From Isoetes taiwanensis (Eukaryota > Streptophyta > Lycopodiopsida > Isoetales > Isoetaceae), in NCBI GenBank assembly GCA_021234155.1, contig JAJEKV010000031.1:5348748-5412747 (forward strand): 64,000 bases of DNA. Direction: 5' to 3'. The notes under the pieces were generated by a model, which saw nothing but the letters and a program-made list of their open reading frames with translations, was not told the origin of the DNA and searched no databases. Position numbers and translations under genes: made by a program. This document shows positions 1 through 10,350 of the stretch, piece by piece. Numbering within the stretch: position 1 is the first letter of the stretch; the number at the start of each line of letters is the position of its first letter.

Positions 1-1227
1 CAAACAATTTTTGAAGATTCGCTTAGATTCTCCTATACTCTTTTGATTCGCATAGATTCCTTAAGATTCTCTTGACATTTCCTTGATTCAAAAGGTTATC
101 CCAAGATTCCTCTAGACTCCTTTAGATTCTTAAATATTCTCTTGAGATTCCCTTAGATTCCCGAATATTATCCTAAGATTCCTCTAGATTCTCCAAGATA
201 CCATGTAGATTCTTCTAGATTCCCTTAGATTCTATGAAGATTCCCCTGACTGTCAAAGATTCCCCTAGATCCCTTGGAATATCTCGCGATTCCCTAACAT
301 TCCACAAAGATCCCCCTAGTTTCTTAAGGTTATATAAAGATTCCCCTAGATTTTCAAAGATTATTTGAAGATTTGTTTAGATTCCCCAAGATTCTATGTA
401 GATTCTCCTAGATTCTCTTAAGTTCTACGAAGATCCCCTTAGATCTCTAAGATTCCATCAAGATTTCCCTCGATTCTTAAACCTTTTTTTAAGGTTTTCT
501 TAGATTCCCCTAGATTCTTTTGAGATTCCAATAGATTCCTTAAGATTCTCTTGAGATTCCCTTGATTTTCAAAGATTATCCCAAGATTCCTCTAGATTCC
601 CTAAGTTTCTACATAGATTCCCTTAGATTCTATGAATATTCCCCTAGATTATCTAACATTGCACGGAATGATGCCAAACCACTACTCATTGGAAAGCATT
701 TGATGAGAGGAATCCAACGGTGTGGGTCTCACTTTGATCCGAGACATCCATCGCATAAAGATAAAAGTCGTTTCAAGGCAACAAAAAAAAAAGCTTCCAA
801 GAAAGCTTCATAATTTAATGAGTTGCCACCTCACTATCTTTTCATTAAATAAAGGGTGCCACCTCACCTCCTTTAATATAAAGAATTCTAATTTAATAAG
901 AAAATGAATGGCTAGGATTTTTCCTCCCCCTTTTTGATCTAGCGGTTAAGATTGGTTGCACCAAATCCACTTTTGAGGAAGCTTCCTTGCACCTTCCTTA
1001 TAAAAATCAAGAGCCATGATTTTGCCTCCCTTTTGATCCAGATGGTCGGGGATATGTTGCATGCCCTCATGCATGGCCATGCATGCCCCATGCATGACTC
1101 ATCCATAATCCAATGGCTCACGTCCACGCCACTCAATCAATGCCCCAATCCGGTAGAGAAGCGTGTTACATATTTTTAACATGTCATATACACCATGGGT
1201 ACATCGTTTTCAAGGCACACATAGAAT
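1..1227. repeat. Segmental duplication copy A with AGATTC minisatellite
   Basis: The first ~660 bases are a degenerate minisatellite built from AGATTCC/TAGATTCTC words spaced about 10-12 bases apart. It is followed by ~560 bases of unique-looking AT-rich DNA. The whole stretch recurs at 2,482-3,714 with a constant offset of 2,481 and only scattered differences. The left edge lies outside the window. Short open frames inside it are by-products of the repeat and have no recognisable product. Confidence 0.9.
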
Positions 1228-2040
1228 CTTTTGTAGAAGGGTAAGAAGGTGTGCTTTGAGGAGAAGATTAGGGGAGAGCTAGAGTGTCTGATCAAGAATA
1301 AAGATAAAGATAAAGATAAAGAATGCAGACCCAATCAAGCTAATGGAAGTGTTAAAAAAGGGACTACATAAAGGGCTTGCTATGCAAATTATGCTTTAAA
1401 CGCTCTAGGAGGACTAGAGTGCCTCCTATCGCGGTCATTTTAGCCATGTGTCAAATTGGTTCATAAATAACGATACTAGGAAATGTTTCATAGCAGCACC
1501 TCCAAAGGGTCCATCATAGCAGCACCTCCAAAGGTCCTGTTCACCGTGAGCAAGTCTGAGGAGGGGCGCAGTCACCGTGGGAAGATTCTATTATATACGT
1601 CAAGGAAAGTGGATCAACATTCTTGGATATCATCCAATCGCTGATTGCCATGTGGCAACCATTCTAATCAAGAATGGAAACAGAGTCTTCATTCTTGGAG
1701 TTTCTTGGAGTTACCTGCGGCATCCGGTGTCTTCTTTGGGGATTCTTTCCTTGACGTCGTGGAGCAGAAACAAGTCGAGCATTCTTGTATTGGAACGGGA
1801 GCTCCAGCAGCCAGGAGCACTGCGACGCTCTTGGCTGCTGGAGGTAGCCAGCTCCCGTTCCAATACAAGAATGCTCTCCTTGTTTCCGTTCCACATAACA
1901 TCTAGCCACTCTATATACTCTATATATTGTAATATCTAAATGATTTCTACACGCACCTTCATAATGATATTCTCATACAAGTTATTGTACTATGAGGGAC
2001 TGTACAAATTTGACTAGAAGCTAAATGCAGTGCCATCCAA
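1228..2040. other. Spacer between the duplicated segments; no gene seen
   Basis: This stretch holds an (AAAGAT)n microsatellite near 1,300-1,322, a roughly 24-bp direct repeat containing 'catagcagcacctccaaag' at about 1,488-1,540, and the long hairpin described separately at 1,768-1,887. Overlapping open frames on both strands across the hairpin arise because it is an inverted repeat. No coding gene is recognised. Confidence 0.5.
1768..1887. repeat. Long imperfect hairpin (inverted repeat)
   Basis: Arms of about 36 bp (1,768-1,803 and 1,850-1,887) pair almost perfectly. Each contains the core ATTCTTGTATTGGAACGGGA or its complement. A second perfect 10-bp inverted repeat (CCAGCAGCCA at 1,804-1,813 and TGGCTGCTGG at 1,832-1,841) lies inside, leaving a terminal loop of under 20 bases. 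The shape fits a fold-back element or a small-RNA-type stem-loop. No terminal target duplication was identified, so the class is open. Confidence 0.7.
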
Positions 2041-2481
2041 CGAAGATTCTATAAAGATTTTCCTAGATTCTCCAAGACTCTAGAAAATTTCCCTAGATAC
2101 TATGAGGTTCCATCAATGTTCGCTTATATTCCCCAAGATCTGCAGATTATTCCTCGAGAAATTGTACAAATTCGAGTAGAAGTCAAATTTAAAGTCATGC
2201 GAAGAAGATTCTATAGAGATTCTCCAAGATTTCAGCAAGATTCTCTAGATACTCAAAGATTTTGTGAAGATTCTCTTTGATTCCTTTTAGATTCTCTTGA
2301 GATTCCCCTAGATTCCCAAAGATTATCCTAAGATTCCTCAAGATTCCATGTAGATTCTTCAAGATTTTCGTAGATTCTATGAAAATCCCCCTATAGAACA
2401 CACCTAGTGTCAAAGATTCCCCTAGATCCCCTTAAATTCCCCCTAAATTCCCTAAATTTCCATAAACATCCCCTAGATTCT
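2041..2481. repeat. AGATTC-type minisatellite between the duplicated copies
   Basis: This is the same degenerate AGATTC word array as at 1-660, here more diverged. It leads directly into copy B of the duplicated segment, so the array is essentially continuous from about 2,040 to 3,140. Confidence 0.75.
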
Positions 2482-3714
2482 CAAACAATTTTTGAAGATT
2501 CGCTTAGATTCTCCTATACTCTTTTGATTCGCATAGATTCCTTAAGATTCTCTTGACATTTCCTTGATTCAAAAGGTTATCCCAAGATTCCTCTAGACTC
2601 CTTTAGATTCTTAAATATTCTCTTGAGATTCCCTTAGATTCCCGAATATTATCCTAAGATTCCTCTAGATTCTCCAAGATACCATGTAGATTCTTCTAGA
2701 TTCCCTTAGATTCTATGAAGATTCCCCTGACTGTCAAAGATTCCCCTAGATCCCTTGGAATATCTCGCGATTCCCTAACATTCCACAAAGATCCCCCTAG
2801 TTTCTTAAGGTTATATAAAGATTCCCCTAGATTTTCAAAGATTATTTGAAGATTCGTTTAGATTCCCCAAGATTCTATGTAGATTCTCCTAGATTCTCTT
2901 AAGTTCTACGAAGATCCCCTTAGATCTCTAAGATTCCATCAAGATTTCCCTCGATTCTTAAACCTTTTTTTAAGGTTTTCTTAGATTCCCCTAGATTCTT
3001 TTGAGATTCCAATAGATTCCTTAAGATTCTCTTGAGATTCCCTTGATTTTCAAAGATTATCCCAAGATTCCTCTAGATTCCCCAAGTTTCTACATAGATT
3101 CCCTTAGATTCTATGAATATTCCCCTAGATTATCTAACATTGCACGGAATGATGCCAAACCACTACTCATTGGAAAGCATTTGATGAGAGGAATCCAGCG
3201 GTGTGGGTCTCACTTTGATCCAGAGACATCCATCGCAAGATAAAAGTCGTTTTCAAGGCAACACAAAAAAAAGAAGCTTCCAAGAAAGCTTCATAATTTA
3301 ATGAGTTGCCACCTCACTATCTTTTCATTAAATAAAGGGTGCCACCTCACCTCCTTTAATATAAAGAATTCTAATTTAATAAGAAAATGAATGGCTAGGA
3401 TTTTTCCTCCCCCTTTTTGATCTAGCGGTTAAGATTGGTTGCACCAAATCCACCTTTGAGGAAGCTTCCTTGCACCTTCCTTATAAAAATCAAGAGCCAT
3501 GATTTTGCCTCCCCTTTTGATCCGATGGTCCAGGGATATGTTGCATGCCCTCATGCATGGCCATGCATGCCCCATGCATGACTCATCCATAATCCAATGG
3601 CTCACGTCACGCCACTCAATCAATGCCCCCAATCCGACGGTAGAGAAGCGTGTTACATATTTTTAACATGTCATATACACCATGGGTACATCGTTTTCAA
3701 GGCACACATAGAAT
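2482..3714. repeat. Segmental duplication copy B
   Basis: This is a direct repeat of 1-1,227. Base 1 corresponds to 2,482, and similarity ends at the shared 'cacacatagaat', after which the two copies diverge. Several differences sit at CAG contexts. For example, one copy reads 'tccagatggtcgggg' and the other 'tccgatggtccaggg', each garbled at a different place. Confidence 0.9.
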
Positions 3715-3768
3715 AATTTTATATATATCATGATAATATAGAAACAGGGTCGATTTTTTTTATCCATG

Positions 3769-3927
3769 GTGCATTTATATGCTGATACGTGGCAATGCCA
3801 ATAACTCGGAATGGAAGTTGGGTACCCTAATTCTGAGCCGTTTTTTTTTCTATAGTGCATTTATATGTTGACACGTGGCAATGCCAATAACCCGAAATGG
3901 AAGTTGGGTACCCTGATTCTGGGTGAT
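3769..3927. repeat. Two-copy tandem repeat of about 86 bp
   Basis: The block beginning 'gtgcatttatatgctga' at 3,769 recurs at 3,855 with few substitutions. Both copies contain 'acgtggcaatgccaata' and 'gaagttgggtaccct'. No coding function is evident. Confidence 0.8.
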
Positions 3928-4725
3928 AGCTTCAACCGGTCACATCTGTTACATTCCAAGCTCAAGAGCACAAAATAAACTGTTTTATATTAAAACTAAA
4001 AAGCCAATGTTTCAGATTCGCAGAGTTCCTGAATCTACATCTATCTTTCTTCAGCTACTATCTTCAGCTATTGGGCTTCTTGCCGACCTTGTGAATCTGT
4101 CTCCGGAGCTTGGAGCTCTTCAATTCCATAGATCTTTGAATACTTCCCACAATTGGCCATCAATTTCCTGTTGACACTTGAAGCTCCGAACGAGCTCTTG
4201 GCCAAATCCGGCCCTGCCGGAGACAAAAACCAGAGCATATTTTGCACCTTTAACTTAGAACATAGCATTTCTTGAAAAAACAACACTTAGCTTAGAAGAT
4301 CTCTCCCATGCCTGAAGATCTCACCCATGTAAAAGCCTGTAAAAGCATCGCCATAGTTTTTTTCTGTAAAAATCATTCGATATAGGGTTCGATAAAAATG
4401 CTTGCATGCAAGATACTCACCTCGTTGAGAAAACCATCAAAACATGAACCCAAAACAAGAAAATCGTCGGAATAGCTCTTGCTAAGGCTGTAAAACAAAA
4501 TGAGCACGAAAATCAGTAAGGAATACCTAAAAAAATAAAAAATAAAAATTGCTCTTCATGCTCTAGCTTTGACAACGACAAAGCTAACAAGAAAAATCGA
4601 GAAACAGAACTTTTACTGCTAAAAAATCATGGAGCGCCTTCACCGGAGGAGGAGGTTGCCGCCCTTGGTGCCTCGACGAAGCCAGAGAAAAAAGAGGAGA
4701 AGAAAATCTCCCCTGTTTCTATATT
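3928..4725. other. No recognised gene
   Basis: Short open frames on both strands (around 3,923-4,290 and 4,629-4,829) have no family signature that I recognise. The stretch 4,629-4,715 is rich in Arg and Lys codons and could be the edge of an exon. Nothing firmer can be said. Confidence 0.3.
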
Positions 4726-4839
4726 GTGGGGGAACGTCACTTGGCTCCACTTTCTGGTGGGTCGGTGACCCGCTCCCAGCTACCAGCTACCGCACCCCAC
4801 TATTCACACCAGAAAAGGGTCCCAAGTGACGTTCCCCTA
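4726..4839. mobile_element. Small fold-back (MITE-like) element
   Basis: Inverted ends GGGGAACGTCACTTGG (about 4,729-4,744) and its complement (about 4,822-4,837) enclose an imperfect inner inverted repeat containing TTTCTGGTG and CACCAGAAA. The total length is about 114 bp. A possible short TA-rich target duplication (TATA) flanks it but is not convincing. It has no coding capacity. Confidence 0.55.
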
Positions 4840-5374
4840 TACAAACGTTGATTTATAAGAAGTTAAATTGTAGGACAATTTGAGTAGAGCGGATGTTTAA
4901 AGTGTAATTTTAGCATGAGATCTAGCCTTATGAGAGATCGCTATCAAACCTAGATGGGGAGCATCTACCAGCATGAGTCCATGGAATGGCAGTTGCCTGT
5001 CAGCATAAGCACTGCAAGTTTAATGTTGCACTTCAGAATTGAACAAAATTATATTTACTATGTACATCCAACCGCATTCTCATAGTCATTACCACCTCTA
5101 CCATTGGCCATCCGAGAATATTGTTCTACATTTTTCACATCTTATACCAATATGGCACCCATCATTGCCATAACATTTTTCACATAAGGTATACCAATAT
5201 GCCATCCATCATTGCCATAGGTAAAAAGCAACACAAACTAAGGGTGAAATCACATTGCACATCGGCCAATAATGACACCCCCCCCCTTTTTTTAAGGACG
5301 TATAACTTGTAGTAAAAACTCAAAAGAAGTTGCAACACTTGAAAGAGCAATTAGATGAGACGGAGATAAGATCC
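4840..5374. other. No gene seen
   Basis: This is AT-rich sequence. It includes two similar segments with 'cacatcttataccaatatg' or 'cataaggtataccaatatg' near 5,130-5,205, and a C/T homopolymer run at about 5,278-5,293. No exon or element boundary is recognised. Confidence 0.3.
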
Positions 5375-6726
5375 CTAAATCTCATCGTTATCATCATCAG
5401 ATAGCGTGGACACCAAATACTGATCATATAACCTATCCTTAGTCAACTGAAGTATTTGATCTGGAGTAGAGGAAGTGCTTTTTAATACGAGGTGGCATCG
5501 GCTTTTCCAAATGGTCCAGCGGGCCAGTGCTCGCCTAATATAGAACACTAGTTTCTTAAGTCTCGGCCAACGTCCAAGAGTGACCAAGGAGAATTTGTTG
5601 ACTGTTGAGATGCGCCTGAAAACGTTCTTGAAGCCATGGCCCATGCGGCACAAACATTGTTGCACAAGACAAAACAATACTCAATGCTCTCCAGAGTGGA
5701 CTGACTCGTGGCTTAAACAAATGGACACTCACATTCACTTTGATTGATCGATGAATAATCTACCAGAAAAGCACCGAGTGGTTGGGAAAAATTGTTTTAG
5801 CCTAGATATAGTTTCACATGCGATGGAGATGGTCCTCTTGCACTGCCAATGCCCAATGAGGAGATGGGCGCAAGGGGGGAGGGGAAGACGCCGAAATTTG
5901 TAATAGCGATGAACCAAGTCCTTACTCAATGCAATGTGTCCATTACTTTTCCAAATTTTCTCCTCTCCATGTTTAAGTCTAAAGGGATGTTATTTGCAAC
6001 AATTTCCCATATATAAAAGTCCTGCACAATCAAGTGATATTTTCTCGAAAAGTTGGCCATGTGAGAAGCCGTTCATTGCAATACCACACATCAAGCATGG
6101 AAACATCAGCGTCAAGTGGGGAGGTGGTTTGCATGCAATACAGCAGGTCAATGGCCACCAAAGGCATGACAGATTGTGAGGCTTTTAGCAAACCTTTCAA
6201 AAAGGGTGATGCGTGCAGAAACGGCTTGAGGGAATCAACCGAGGCTTAATTGCAGATTTGCCAAAAACAACACAATGCTTAAATGACTGAACAAGCAGTC
6301 GCATTCCATATGACTATATATGGTCCAACAAAATCTGCTAAAGGAACTTGGAAAGAAGAACTTTGCCGTGAAGTTTGAGACCAGGCATACCTATGCCACC
6401 ATCCTTTTTGGGGCGGATGCATTTGTTCCATGCAACTTTAACAACTGCACCTATCTCATTGCCACCCCACACTATTGGAAACAGATTTAGTTACCTGCAT
6501 TTTTCCGGCCATTGATAAAACCTCTCACTAAGCAAATACCTCTGAAGACCGAGAATGACACGATCTCACAAGTACGGGGACAAACAACCTGGGGCTGGAC
6601 TGTCCAGTGCCCAGATTTCACCACTTCAATAGACACCTTGAGGCAAGAAGCAAACAGCCTTGCCTAATGCCCCTTTCTACTATGAAAAATTGTGATGAAT
6701 GGCCTTGAAAAAAAGTCGTTGCTTTA

Positions 6727-7286
6727 GCAAACCTCATTAGAGGAAATTTGAGATCTCATTTCATCCCCATAAGAATCCTCCAATGGAATGGCTACCTTCT
6801 ATTAACTGCAATTAATGCAGCACCAACAACTTCATTGTTGTTGTTTTTCCCCCATAACTTTTGATCTACTTGTCAAAATGTTGCGGCGTTTGTTGCATTA
6901 AGATCTTTCCAATGATATATGGTTATGATGTATTCCAATATGGTCATATGCGTTAACCTTAAAAAAATATGATTTTTTGCTTATTTCTTATATATTTATA
7001 TCGTAAAAGATGTATGAATGGGTTATCACTAGATAGATCTTGTGAAGACGAACCCATTGCTACAAAAAGTTTTTGAATCGGAGTTCTGGATCAAAAGTTA
7101 TAATGAAAAAATGATACTACAGAAGTTAGTTGCAACTGCATTAATTACAGGCTGCCACATAATACTGGAATGAGATATACTGGAGCTCTTCTCTTATTGG
7201 ACAGTTTAAAAAGCTGACATGGCATTTTAAGCATCCCTTAATGGGACAAGATGTGATCTCATTTTTCCTCTAATGCAACAGTTTGC
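6727..7286. mobile_element. MITE inserted in the decayed LINE
   Basis: This is a 560-bp element with imperfect inverted ends. GCAAAC is followed closely by CATTAGAGGAAA and GAGATC at 6,727-6,755, and the same order reads inward from 7,286. The arms continue with shared blocks AATTAATGCAG and ATAACTTTTGATC at about 6,810-6,865 and the complement at about 7,085-7,150. It lies between the RT and post-RT parts of the LINE and has no coding capacity. The target duplication is not resolved. Confidence 0.65.
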
Positions 7287-8080
7287 AGACAATGAAGGAG
7301 AAGGAGGGACCAAAATTCAGTCTATCCATGATGCGACGAATTCTTGAAATCCAGTTTGAGGTACAAATTTCTCTGGCTAGTTTTTCGTGTCCAATACTTC
7401 CCCTCATATGCCACATTATTCAAAATATGTCTGTCAGGCAAGAAGCCAGTTTGTTCTTCACTGCTAGAGAGCACCAAAATCTTCTTCAACTTTTCCCCAT
7501 ATGCTTTTGCTATGATCTTATACATTATTGGCAACAAGATAATCGATCTCCAATGAGAGATTACAGTAGGCTCCTTAACCTTAGGGATGAGGGCAATGAG
7601 ACCCGTGTTAAGTATCTTGTTTAACTGATGAAACTGTAGTAGATCCTGATATGCTTGCTACATAAGGCTGGACATCCACTCCCAACAAGACTAAAAGAAC
7701 TCAATGGATATACCATCCATGCATGGGCACTGCCGACTCTAGATCGCTTTCGTGATAGTAGCCTCAAGTTCTTGTCATTGCGCAGGAGAGATGATGGGCA
7801 TGACTTTGGAGAGTACGATGTTCATCGCCGCTTCCTGAAAGGGAAGTGTTTTCTTCTGGAAGAATGACATGAAATGCGAGGCGAGAAACTGCTTCACTTG
7901 TCCGGGATCAGAGATGTGAACCCCGTTCTCAATGCAAATAGAGGTGAGGGTCGAGATTTGGCATCGCCTCCGAGCGGCTGCGAAAAAATACTTCGTGCAT
8001 TTATCGTCCTCCCTCAGCCACGAGAGATCTGCTTTCATTTTATCTGCTCTGATGCTTTGGCATCATGTTCTTGAATTTGT

Positions 8081-8158
8081 CTGACCAACTCTGCTTCCCT
8101 CGTATGGAAACCTTCTAGACTGACCAACTCTGCTTCCCTCGCATGGAAACCTCTTAGA
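8081..8158. repeat. Two-copy 39-bp tandem repeat in the LINE linker
   Basis: The block starting 'tgaccaactctgcttccctc' at 8,081 is repeated at 8,120. The duplication lies in the region upstream of the RT in the decayed LINE. It gives a repeated Glu/Ala-rich peptide on the minus strand ('REAELV' twice), probably from replication slippage after the element died. Confidence 0.75.
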
Positions 8159-8331
8159 AGCCTAATTTGCTCCAGCTTTTGTTTATGTCTTGGACAGGGG
8201 GTGGAGATGGCCAAGAAATCCGTATCAAACATGCGCTCAAAAATGACATTCCATATCAGAAACTTTTACTAATCAAGTAGTTGAAGAAACCTAAGTTTTG
8301 AATCTTAGAAATGCTTCGAATTTAGTCTCGA

Positions 8332-8595
8332 ATGTCTCAAAAAACTGCATCTATGCATCTATTTCAAGGCAATCACAAAACAATTGGGCTAGCGATCATA
8401 AACAATCAGCTTTACCATGTGGAAGCCGTTGGATTTGTACCTATAGCTGAAACCTCAGTATCTATGACGACTATTCAAAAGGAATGGTTGATGTTGATAG
8501 AAGTTTATTTATTGCTTTTATTGACTGCCAGGGCACACTATGTAACCATCGAAACACCCATTTGTAATAAAAATGGAGCATTAGAAAAGACTTAA
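8332..8595 (+). pseudogene. Possible copia pre-integrase fragment
   Basis: An 87-codon open frame contains 'KTIGLAIINNQLYHVE'. This loosely resembles the segment before the GAG-pre-integrase zinc motif of Ty1/copia polyproteins (K-x-IG-x...LY-x-L). No zinc finger or integrase core follows in frame. It could equally be a chance frame, so support is weak. Confidence 0.2.
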
Positions 8596-9097
8596 AAAAG
8601 AGAAATGAAACGATTGATAAGCATGGTTAAGGCAAACACGTGAAGGAGAGATATATTATGGGGCAATATCGGCATTGATATGAAGTGTGCGGACCACACA
8701 TATTAACGAGTTTCCAATGTATGAGCTAAGGAAGCCGGAAAGAAAGAGAGAGAGATTGTAGAAGATTCCAAATTGGTCACAACCTAGATATGAATATTTT
8801 GGGTTTGTTAATCGCAAGAGTGATTGACATGCATGAGCATTGGTTGAAAGAAATAGAAATTAAAAATTTAGAGCTTCTTCTATTTTGAATGAATGCTCAG
8901 ATTTGAAATACAAGGAAGTTATGTGTCCACAACGCAATAGTTATACTTGGGTGGGCTTATATGTCTAAAGGAACTGATTGTAAGGGAAATCCTCAGAAGT
9001 ACTTGAGGTAGATTTAATTCTCTCTATGAAATGATTAGGTTGATCAATTGTAGAGACAGGGATACCTTTATCCTTCAAGCTGGACTGGAATAGTCAA

Positions 9098-9223
9098 CTT
9101 GAAAGATCAGAAAGGGAAACTTTCTTGTTTAAGTAAGGAAAACCTACTTGAAGGATCAGAAAGGGGATCTTTCTTGTTCAAGTAACGGAAACTTACTTGG
9201 AGGATCAGAAATAATTACTTCTC
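9098..9223. repeat. 49-bp tandem repeat, 2.5 copies
   Basis: Blocks starting 'acttgaaggatcagaaa' occur at about 9,098, 9,147 and 9,196 (the last partial). Each contains TTTCTTGTT followed by AAGTAA. Each unit holds a short inverted pair, CTTGAA(...)TTCAAG. Such direct repeats are common in the U3 promoter part of plant LTRs, which is only a suggestion here. Confidence 0.75.
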
Positions 9224-9560
9224 AAAGAAGATCTAGGATGATCGAGGGAAGGACTAATCCACTTTTCAAAAGGCGATCAATTATCAACTTTGAAAAGGGA
9301 AGTTTGTTATTTTTTTTCTCCAGGTTAATGATGATCGAGAACAATCGATCCTGAGAAGAGAAGGATATTGTTATGGCACAGAGCTGGGGAAGTGGTTCAT
9401 GGCGAAAGGTTTAGGGAAAAAGGAACAAGACTATGTTAAAGTATTTAAATAGCCAAGGTTTGCCTTATTTAGAAAAGGCAATGGCTAAGGTTAATTTTAC
9501 GAAAATGTCATCCTTTTCATAAAAGGACATGACAACTATATAGAAGGGGATGTGGTTAAA

Positions 9561-9600
9561 GATAGATAGATGGATGGATGGATGGATGGATGGATGGATA
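9561..9600. repeat. (GATG)n / (GATA)n microsatellite
   Basis: The tract begins as GATAGATAGA and continues as seven or eight GATG units. Confidence 0.95.
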
Positions 9601-10350
9601 GTATTTTTATGTCATGTCACATGGGCAGCGTCCATGAGGAGAGTAGACAGTGGCAATAGAAGGGGAGGACGCAACAAAAGAGGAGCTCTTAGAACATCTT
9701 GGTCACCTCAAAGCTGATGTGGCATGGTGCAACAACAAAAACGTCGACCTATTTATTCCGATATTAAACTTCAACCAGCGAATAGCAATTTATGATCTCA
9801 AGATTGTAAAAGATCAAGACTATGGTGGTTGAAGCACTGTGATGATCTAAGATAGAATCTAAAGGTAGAATCCAGTTACCTTAAGCTAGACTTTATAGTC
9901 TTGCATGTAGCCCATTCGGAGGTGGATCCGGTTGGGAGGAAAAGTTCTTGCACCAAATCAATTCCTCTGCAAAATATAATTCTTTCTATTGTACTCTCAA
10001 TATTGTGATTACAGTCAATATTTTTCTCTAGCTTCTTCAATTTCTATGAGAGAATGGTCGATTTTCCCAACTATCAACATTATTCTTTGTTTAGGGTAAG
10101 CGAGGACATGGCGGAAGAACCTATTATATAATACATCATTGGCATCTCAAGCTGATACTGCTTTTATGGACTTTGATATCACTTTTGCTATCTCTATAGT
10201 CATTGATATCAACTAGCAACTCCTCTACGTGATCTATTATGTCCTTTTGTATTCTCTTGCTCTTCTTGGCCTCTGTTTCCATGTTAGCTTGGATGTAGAG
10301 TGTAGTGGCTATCATCAAGGATAAGGCATGAGCTAGTTTATACAAGACAA

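Larger units (their letters stand above)
5375..8240 (-). pseudogene. Decayed L1-type LINE, ORF2 remnants
   Basis: Read on the minus strand, the pieces are in the order of a plant LINE ORF2. The linker before the reverse transcriptase (RT) is at about 8,038-7,775, where 'WLREDDKCTKYFF' is visible. An N-terminal RT piece at about 7,650-7,322 shows 'QTGFLPDRHILNNV' followed by 'LYLKLDF'. The post-RT region lies at about 6,470-6,370, with 'KKDGGIGMPGL'. A zinc-binding-like C-terminal piece follows at about 5,930-5,380. The block with the catalytic YADD motif is absent between 7,322 and the MITE, so there is an internal deletion. Frames shift repeatedly, and the element cannot be active. It is clearly related to the LINE at 10.4-16.7 kb, which has a similar 'ILNNV' and 'LKLDF' RT sequence. 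Confidence 0.75.
8600..10350. other. LTR-like non-coding debris
   Basis: The stretch includes a 49-bp tandem repeat and a GATG microsatellite (listed separately). At about 9,980-10,075, 'tgtactctcaatattgtg' and 'gagagaatggtcgattttcc' have the look of the transcribed end of a copia LTR. No matching second LTR, primer site or polypurine tract is in reach, so it may be a solo or broken LTR. A minus-strand open frame at 10,136-10,345 (69 residues, Lys/Ile-rich, possibly helical) is not recognised. Confidence 0.3.

Noticed and set aside
1-660. Regularly spaced AGATTC words resembling a CRISPR array
   Set aside because: The word is 6-8 bases, degenerate and spaced 10-12 bases apart, with no conserved long repeat or unique spacers, and the genome is a plant.
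1577-1939. Five overlapping open frames on both strands
   Set aside because: They mirror each other because of the inverted repeat at 1,768-1,887; none has a recognisable domain.
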